A stretch of 64,000 nt of DNA from Endoryza foliicola (GTDB taxonomy: Bacteria; Bacteroidota; Bacteroidia; Chitinophagales; Chitinophagaceae): assembly GCA_965226965.1 (NCBI GenBank), contig OZ245715.1, positions 4,402,001 through 4,466,000 of the forward strand, given 5' to 3'. Of the stretch, positions 59,165-64,000 are shown in pieces. The translations under genes were made by a program, and so were the position numbers. The first letter of the stretch is position 1. Each line of letters begins with the position of its first letter. The notes beneath the pieces are model-generated. The model did not search any database. It saw only the letters and a program-made list of their open reading frames with translations, and had not been told where the DNA came from.

Positions 59165-59809
59165 TTATTTCAACTGTGATAAGAAATACATTACTTGCCC
59201 TTTACCCCAGTTAGGATGTAGTGTAGAAGCAGGTTTGAACGACTCAAATTTCTTTTGAGCACTCAAAAACAATTCTTTTGCCTCTACTTTACTTCCGCCA
59301 AACTGTTCCGGAGTATAAAATTTATCTTGTGCTTCCAGTATGTCTACTCTCGGATTGTTCGCGTCTAAGGCTCTTGCTTTGGCCAAGGCTTCCGCTGCAA
59401 TAGGACCCTGAGTTTGATAGCGTGTCATTGGATCAGCCGACATTCTTAATGTTGCGATCATCTTCTTTACACAAAACAACTCCGAATTAGCTTGGGTAAG
59501 TGCCATGGCTTTGTTCAACATGGCATCTGCCAAATCAGCTTCCACATCCATTTTAGCAGGCTCTTGACCCATTGCGGTATAACCGATCATTACATGACAA
59601 TAAGCAGCATAGTAATACGGCAACCACTGTGTTTTTTCTGCATCGGCGATGCGTTGAAAGGTATTGGCTAGGTCTTGATAACCACCGGCAGACCGCGTGG
59701 TATCCAAGGCACTAATATTGGCCAACATGGCTTTTTCATAACGCTCCGATTGAGCAGAAGCGGTAGATATCAAAACGGTAAGGCTTAAGAAGAAAAGAAA
59801 CTGTTTCAT
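59165..59809 (-). CDS. Periplasmic TPR-like helical protein
   Basis: A 214-residue protein with a signal peptide (ending STASAQ). The body is helical and alanine-rich with TPR-like spacing: DLANTFQRIADAEKTQWLPY, YYAAYCHVMIGYTAMGQ, AMLNKAMALTQANSELFCVK, EALAKARALDANNPRVDILE and KELFLSAQKKFESF. It lies 27 bp downstream of the TonB-dependent receptor and probably works with it in the periplasm as a scaffold or binding partner. Confidence 0.82.
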   Translation of the reverse strand: MKQFLFFLSLTVLISTASAQSERYEKAMLANISALDTTRSAGGYQDLANTFQRIADAEKTQWLPYYYAAYCHVMIGYTAMGQEPAKMDVEADLADAMLNKAMALTQANSELFCVKKMIATLRMSADPMTRYQTQGPIAAEALAKARALDANNPRVDILEAQDKFYTPEQFGGSKVEAKELFLSAQKKFESFKPASTLHPNWGKGQVMYFLSQLK

Positions 59810-59836
59810 GATTATTTGTTTTTATTTTTTATAGAA

Positions 59837-62086
59837 TTAAAGTCCATTATTGATTACTTCGTCTGATCGGTCAACACCAATGCTAATAAATGCGCCAACA
59901 AATACAAACATGCGTGATGGAGGCATTATGGCTTGTTTGCGAATTCCATTGTAGGAATATTGGTATCCATAAACCTGTTTAAAGTTGAAGATATTGTTCA
60001 CTTGTAAAACGTATACATCATACACTTTACGGTTTTTCTTACCTATAAAAGGAAGATAGTTGAGTCCTAAGCTTACATTGTTATAAGCAGGAGTAATGCC
60101 TTGATCTGTTACCTTGTAATTACCATTATTGTCGGGTAAAATATTATAATAAGGACGTCCACTATTAAAATTGTAAGCAATATTGAGGTTTGTTTTGAGT
60201 GCACTCATGAATTTCTTTATCACTAAACTAGCCGTATGCTTTGCAGCGAAATTGGGTTGAATAGCTGAAGGAAAATTGAGATAATCACGCTTGGTGTCGA
60301 GGTAAGAATAAGAGATCCAATAGTCAAGGGTTTTAACGGTTTGTTTATCACGCCAGAACAACTCGATTCCCTTTGCATCTCCAAAGCCATTATTGTTGAT
60401 CGCTTTACTTGTTCCTGTAACAAAAGCAGTCTTGTATAAATCGTCGTATTTTTTATAAAATGCCTCCAAACGAAAACTTCGCTTTGAAGTGGTTTTCATG
60501 TATTGGGCAATGTAGTGAGTTGCTTTCGAAAACAAGAGCGACGCATTGCTTGGCAATAAAGACTTTTCCGGATTTTGATAAAAAATTCCATACGCCAATG
60601 AAGCCTGGGCCTCTCTACTAAATTTATAAGCCAAAGAAGCACGTGGGGCGATGTTCCACTTATTTAACAACTGAGAGTGTTCGGTACGTACGCCAATCTT
60701 CGCAGCAATATCGTTGGTGATGTACATATCCGATTCGGCGAAGAGCGAATTCAAATGCTCTTTTATCGTTGATTTAAAGTTTGATCCGTTGTAAGCTGTA
60801 TAATCCGTTTCGTCATCACTATAATTGTACTCTGTCCCAAAACGCAGTGCAGACAAGCCTTTCAGCCTACGTTCCAATACTAACTTTGCATTGAAATATT
60901 GAGAACGATTCTTTACAGTAAATTCTTTGAATTCCATTCCGGTTACAGTTACTTTTGAACCACTCGCATCTTTCAATTCAGAATGAATATCATCTTTATT
61001 AATAGAATAAGATACACCGGTTTGAATTTTCCATTTTTTCGACAAATTGTCTCTCCATGTTAAATTGTGATACGTGTTTTGATTTTTTAAGGCGAAACGA
61101 TCGTAATAACCCGTTGTATCAACCGAAGGCGTAGTGAAGTCTAATCTGTTCGTATTGTAATACCCATAGTATTTCAAGAACCCTGTTTTAGATGTTTTGA
61201 TTCGGAAATTTGCATCGCTATTGTGGAACTCTGGAGCTTGACTATAATTTTGACGTTGTTTAAAAATGGCAAAAGCGGGCGTCAAATTGTTGTATCCATA
61301 ATTCAACCCCCATGAGCTGTTCTTTTTCTTCGACAACTCTTGAAAGCCGGCACCGATACCTAGAACAGACACATTGATATTTGCAACTGATTGTTCAGGT
61401 AAATCAATTGACTCTAAAATTACTGCCGATGAAAGTGCTTGACCATAAAGTGCCGAATAACCACCGGTACTAAAAACAGTTCCTTTAAAAATAAAGGGAG
61501 AAAAGCGGCTGAAAGCGGCAATATTGGGTGCGCCGGTGAAGAAAAAATTATTTACCAGGGTTCCGTCTATAAAGGTTTTGGTTTCGGTAGCGGTACCGCC
61601 TCTTACAAACAGCCCCTCGCGCTCTCCTACTTGTTGCGCACCTGGAAGGGTTTTGAGGGCGCCGGTAATGTCGCCATTGGCACTAGCGGTAGTTACAATA
61701 TCAATAGGGTTTAAGATCGCAGCGGCACGCTTTCGGTCGCTAGCCTCGAAGCTTCCTGCTGAAATTACAACTGCGGTCAATTCATTGGGCTCCTCTTTTA
61801 GTACGATGCTTAATTCAAGTGCAGTTCCGTTTAAAACCACTGCTCTTTCTTGGAGTTTGTATCCAATGGAGCTGATCAATAGAACAGCATTTCCCTTTTC
61901 AGTGGTTTTGAAACGAAACGAACCGGTGGAGTCAGTTGTGGCTCCATCGTAGCTGTCTTTCACGGCGATACTAGCCCCGGCCAGGGGTCTATTTTTGCTA
62001 TCTTGAACTTTACCTTGAATAAGCGTCTGTGCTTTGGCTATTTGAGTAGCCAGTAAGAGCGCCAACAAAGCAATTAAGTGATTCAT
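59837..62086 (-). CDS. TonB-dependent outer-membrane receptor
   Basis: A 749-residue protein. The signal peptide ends QIAKAQ, then a carboxypeptidase-regulatory-like domain (IQGKVQDSKNRPLAGASIAV) covers about residues 22-105. A plug domain (GALKTLPGAQQVGEREGLFV, RGGTATETKTFIDGTLV) follows, then a 22-strand-type barrel ending in repeated aromatic strands. There is no adjacent SusD homologue, so it is unlikely to be a glycan SusC. Substrate candidates include metal chelates, vitamins or peptides; none is supported by sequence. It is the first gene of the operon and has its own promoter. Confidence 0.93.
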   Translation of the reverse strand: MNHLIALLALLLATQIAKAQTLIQGKVQDSKNRPLAGASIAVKDSYDGATTDSTGSFRFKTTEKGNAVLLISSIGYKLQERAVVLNGTALELSIVLKEEPNELTAVVISAGSFEASDRKRAAAILNPIDIVTTASANGDITGALKTLPGAQQVGEREGLFVRGGTATETKTFIDGTLVNNFFFTGAPNIAAFSRFSPFIFKGTVFSTGGYSALYGQALSSAVILESIDLPEQSVANINVSVLGIGAGFQELSKKKNSSWGLNYGYNNLTPAFAIFKQRQNYSQAPEFHNSDANFRIKTSKTGFLKYYGYYNTNRLDFTTPSVDTTGYYDRFALKNQNTYHNLTWRDNLSKKWKIQTGVSYSINKDDIHSELKDASGSKVTVTGMEFKEFTVKNRSQYFNAKLVLERRLKGLSALRFGTEYNYSDDETDYTAYNGSNFKSTIKEHLNSLFAESDMYITNDIAAKIGVRTEHSQLLNKWNIAPRASLAYKFSREAQASLAYGIFYQNPEKSLLPSNASLLFSKATHYIAQYMKTTSKRSFRLEAFYKKYDDLYKTAFVTGTSKAINNNGFGDAKGIELFWRDKQTVKTLDYWISYSYLDTKRDYLNFPSAIQPNFAAKHTASLVIKKFMSALKTNLNIAYNFNSGRPYYNILPDNNGNYKVTDQGITPAYNNVSLGLNYLPFIGKKNRKVYDVYVLQVNNIFNFKQVYGYQYSYNGIRKQAIMPPSRMFVFVGAFISIGVDRSDEVINNGL

Positions 62087-62102
62087 GCTTGTAAATTTAT
62101 CT

Positions 62103-62134
62103 CAAAACTAAACTAGTTTATATTATAAACCAAA
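62103..62134 (-). promoter_or_regulatory. Full promoter of the receptor operon with overlapping palindromes
   Basis: On the minus strand a -33 TTTG (62131-62134) and a -7 TAGTTTTG (62103-62110) are spaced 20 bp, matching the Bacteroidota consensus. Between them lie TAAACTAGTTTA (62109-62120, perfect palindrome) and GTTTATAtTATAAAC (62116-62130, palindrome with an odd centre). This gives three regularly spaced TAAAC/GTTTA half-sites. A repressor bound there would block polymerase; the operon's own winged-helix protein is the obvious candidate. Confidence 0.7.
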
Positions 62135-62163
62135 CTGAGAAATAAAAATCATGGTTTGTAGGT

Positions 62164-62330
62164 AGTAAGAAGTTATTGGGTTATTGGGTTATTGGGTTAT
62201 TAGGTTTAATAGTTTTTTAGTTTAATGGCTAAATGCCAAGTATTCTACTGAAAATGTGTAATAGTAAGGGGGGAAATGCTCCCAGTGCCAACTTAGTTAC
62301 TTCGAAACTAAAAAACTAAATAACTGTTTT
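62164..62330. repeat. GTTATTGGG repeat and inverted AAACTAAAAAACTAAATAACT phrase
   Basis: Three and a half direct copies of GTTATTGG(G/T) lead into TTAGGTTTAATAGTTTTTTA and GTTTAATGG. About 80 bp later ACTTCGAAACTAAAAAACTA and AATAACTG run in the opposite sense. No gene was seen in 62135-62417 except the terminator. Likely another member of the dispersed phrase vocabulary. Confidence 0.6.
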
Positions 62331-62360
62331 CCAGTGCATTAGAAGACTCAAAATAAAAAT

Positions 62361-62386
62361 AGGCCCTCCGTAGAAACGGAAGGCCT
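62361..62386 (-). terminator. Terminator of the downstream T9SS cargo gene
   Basis: AGGCCCTCCGT (62361-62371), loop AGAA, ACGGAAGGCCT (62376-62386). The mismatch is a G-U pair in minus-strand RNA, which continues ATTTTTATTTTGAG. Confidence 0.8.
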
Positions 62387-62417
62387 TTGTTGATCGTACC
62401 CTTTAAAAAAACGCTCT

Positions 62418-63743
62418 TTATTGTTTTATAAAGCGTTGACTAGCAACCGCACCTTTCAAGTTCACTCGAACGAGGTAGGCTCCCGAGGGTAGGTTGGAGA
62501 CAGATACCTGTTCTGTTTGGCTAGCCGAGCTTATCAAAATTTGTTTTACTACTTGACCGCTGAGAGTAAGGATCTCAATTGAGCCGGCTTTTTGTTGCAT
62601 TTCTGTGGGCAAACCAATTCTCAAGTCGTTTACTACAGGGTTAGGGAATAATTGAACTGTTACTTGTTTGCTATCTGAACCCATGCGCACCAATTTGGTT
62701 TCAGAGTATTTGAACTTACCGTCAATGTCAACCATTTTCAATCGATAGTACAGTACGCCTTTGCTATCTGAAGGAACGGCGTTGTCGGTATACTTGTAAG
62801 CAACATCACCTACACTGTTTCCCTTTGCGAATGTGATAGACACTTGGTTGAAGTCTACGCCATTGGTACTTCTTTCCAGGCTATAATAGTTCAAGTTTTC
62901 TTCCATTGAGCTTACCCAATTCAAAGCAGGTTTTAATGCGTCCAAGCTAGCTGTAAAAGACTTCAATGTTACCGGCAAACGAACTTCATTAGGAGTAACG
63001 AAATTGAAGTTTTTGAAATAAATCGAATTCATTCGATCTGCTGCTCCATTGGCACCTGTGCTATGACCACCTGTTCTAACTCTAAAACTATTAGTGTTTG
63101 AATACGCAGTGGTAACCATTACACGTGTAGCACCGGTATCAATATTGGTATAGTTCGTAACAGGACCATCAAATCTTCTACCGGTTACAGACAACAAGTT
63201 TGCTACGGTTTCAAGAATGTTAGTTCCAATGAGGGTAGTATTGGCTTCTGTTGCATAAGTATCAAAACCATAGAATCCAACCCACTCATTAATTTTATCA
63301 CCATTACCATCGATATCTACAGCAGTAGCTTTGAAGGCATTCACAGTAACAGGAGATGAAGTATTTGATTTAACGAATGAAATCTGAAACTCCATCCACC
63401 AATCGGAAACGCCATTGGGCGTTGTGTTGTTATTATAAGTGACTTGTGGTTGAAAAGCTTTGTCGAATCCACTAGAAGATAAATCGATTGCTACTAAAGA
63501 AACCAAATTATTTGAGCGACCGTTAATTTTCACCAATGCGTCTACACCACTTGTAACACTTGAAAATCGGTACACAGCATTATTTGCGCCACCTGTCCCT
63601 GAAACAAGTGCAGGGTTTCTGAATACGAGTTCTTGAGCACTCGCTGTTTTAGAGATAAAGCAGGTTAAACCCAACAGGAAAGTGGCTTTGAATAAGCTTA
63701 CGATCCAGTTTAAGATCAATTTTGGGTAAATCATCGTTTTCAT
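62418..63743 (-). CDS. Secreted T9SS cargo protein of unknown function
   Basis: A 441-residue protein with a signal peptide (ending KTASAQ). The N-terminal domain (about residues 37-255) has the pattern YRFSSVTSGVDALVKINGRS, NLVSLVAIDLSSSGFDKAFQ and KATAVDIDGNGDKINEWVGF, a calcium-ligand-like DxDxNGD stretch in a beta domain. A fibronectin-like module (YYSLERSTNGVDFNQVSITF, LYYRLKMVDIDGKFKYSE) and a T9SS sorting domain (LFPNPVVNDLRIGLPTE.. ending SQRFIKQ) follow. No catalytic motif was recognised. Confidence 0.87.
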   Translation of the reverse strand: MKTMIYPKLILNWIVSLFKATFLLGLTCFISKTASAQELVFRNPALVSGTGGANNAVYRFSSVTSGVDALVKINGRSNNLVSLVAIDLSSSGFDKAFQPQVTYNNNTTPNGVSDWWMEFQISFVKSNTSSPVTVNAFKATAVDIDGNGDKINEWVGFYGFDTYATEANTTLIGTNILETVANLLSVTGRRFDGPVTNYTNIDTGATRVMVTTAYSNTNSFRVRTGGHSTGANGAADRMNSIYFKNFNFVTPNEVRLPVTLKSFTASLDALKPALNWVSSMEENLNYYSLERSTNGVDFNQVSITFAKGNSVGDVAYKYTDNAVPSDSKGVLYYRLKMVDIDGKFKYSETKLVRMGSDSKQVTVQLFPNPVVNDLRIGLPTEMQQKAGSIEILTLSGQVVKQILISSASQTEQVSVSNLPSGAYLVRVNLKGAVASQRFIKQ

Positions 63744-64000
63744 TTTTAAAAGGTTTAATAGTTAAAATTTCGTTTTATTAAAAAGTAATGAACACTGATC
63801 TGGATGGATTTTGAGGAGGTTCAGCAGGATTGGAATGGTGGGACGAATTTTAAAAAATGTCCAGCCCGTAGAAACGGGCCGGAGTTGTTGATCGTACCCT
63901 TTAAAATAAATCGTTGCTCAGGTTTACACCTGATAATTATATTGATAACAATTGCTTGTTAAGAACTCTTTGGATCAAGAGTATTGGATGGAGTGTTGTT
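63744..64000. other. Window-end gap; partial gene not resolved
   Basis: Contains the promoter region of the T9SS cargo gene (63744-63860) and the terminator at 63861-63882. About 100 bp remain to the window edge, where minus-strand frames are open for only short distances. No coding end can be assigned with confidence. Confidence 0.5.
63861..63882 (-). terminator. Second terminator of the same type; marks a gene beyond the window
   Basis: CCaGCCCGT, loop AGAA, ACGGGCcGG (63861-63882), followed on the minus strand by ACATTTTTTAAAATT. The loop and the adjacent GTTGATCGTACCCTTTAAA are identical to those at 62361-62405, so it is a duplicated terminator cassette. It probably ends a minus-strand gene lying mostly past 64000. 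Confidence 0.65.

Noticed and set aside
62164..62200. GTTATTGGG direct repeats considered as iterons or an origin
   Set aside because: Only three to four short copies, no DnaA boxes or replication genes in the area; they fit the dispersed phrase class better.

Overview
The window looks like a chromosomal segment of a free-living Bacteroidota, most likely Chitinophagaceae or a close relative. This is inferred from gene content only: five secreted proteins with type IX secretion (T9SS) C-terminal signals, TAnnTTTG-type promoter boxes, no visible Shine-Dalgarno use, alanine dehydrogenase, DUF3098, DUF3108, an RprY-like regulator and moderate-to-low GC. Most of it is ordinary housekeeping. No tRNA, rRNA, CRISPR array, prophage or defence island was seen.

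Layout. 1-1.9 kb: TolC-family efflux protein (cut by the window edge) and a TetR regulator behind two tandem palindromic operators. 1.9-9.9 kb: ald, tsaE, a copper-type P1B ATPase, recQ, a HerA-like ATPase and a stand-alone GroES-like gene. 10-20.3 kb: T9SS M4 protease, ruvB, an OmpR-type regulator, M23 peptidase, EEP hydrolase and a tricorn-like S41 protease. 20.5-27.5 kb: unknown proteins, a formylglycine-generating-enzyme homologue that keeps the Cys-x4-Cys pair, a tandem paralogue pair and leuS. 27.7-32 kb: ftsX, DUF3098, uppP, a UMF1/Atg22-like MFS transporter and an MBL hydrolase. 32.6-41.6 kb: DUF3108, flippase, ruvC, M20 peptidase, HIT, greA, a lipoprotein, a 2-hydroxyacid dehydrogenase, rsmA and pdxA. 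41.6-42.9 kb: a complete IS4-family element with terminal repeats and a 9-bp target duplication. 43-48 kb: two very large T9SS exoproteins. 48.8-53 kb: LolA-like protein and a Tat-exported sugar-enzyme group. 53.4-55.1 kb: an ABC-2 transporter. 55.5-56.9 kb: a T9SS cargo. 57.6-62.1 kb: a five-gene operon running from a TonB-dependent receptor to a small winged-helix regulator, with a promoter and overlapping palindromes. 62.4-63.7 kb: another T9SS cargo.

The least ordinary material is between the genes. About a dozen intergenic gaps are assembled from a small vocabulary of recurring phrases: AT-only runs (TAATTATTAATT type) followed by a GGAACAGCCGG tag, purine-rich GAGGAACGAGG and GAACAGGGGGAAT tracts, CGCTGCGGTGAAA units, TAGGCTTTAGG units, GATCAGGATTTACAGG units and ACCACAGATTA units. 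The AT phrase sits directly at the stop codon of several genes and supplies the stop codon in some. One approximately 170-bp mosaic occurs twice in inverted orientation 34 kb apart, one gap carries an approximately 220-bp tandem duplication, and another a perfect 138-bp tandem duplication. The IS element landed inside one such AT phrase.

All functions are assigned by reading motifs and family resemblance. No database search was run.
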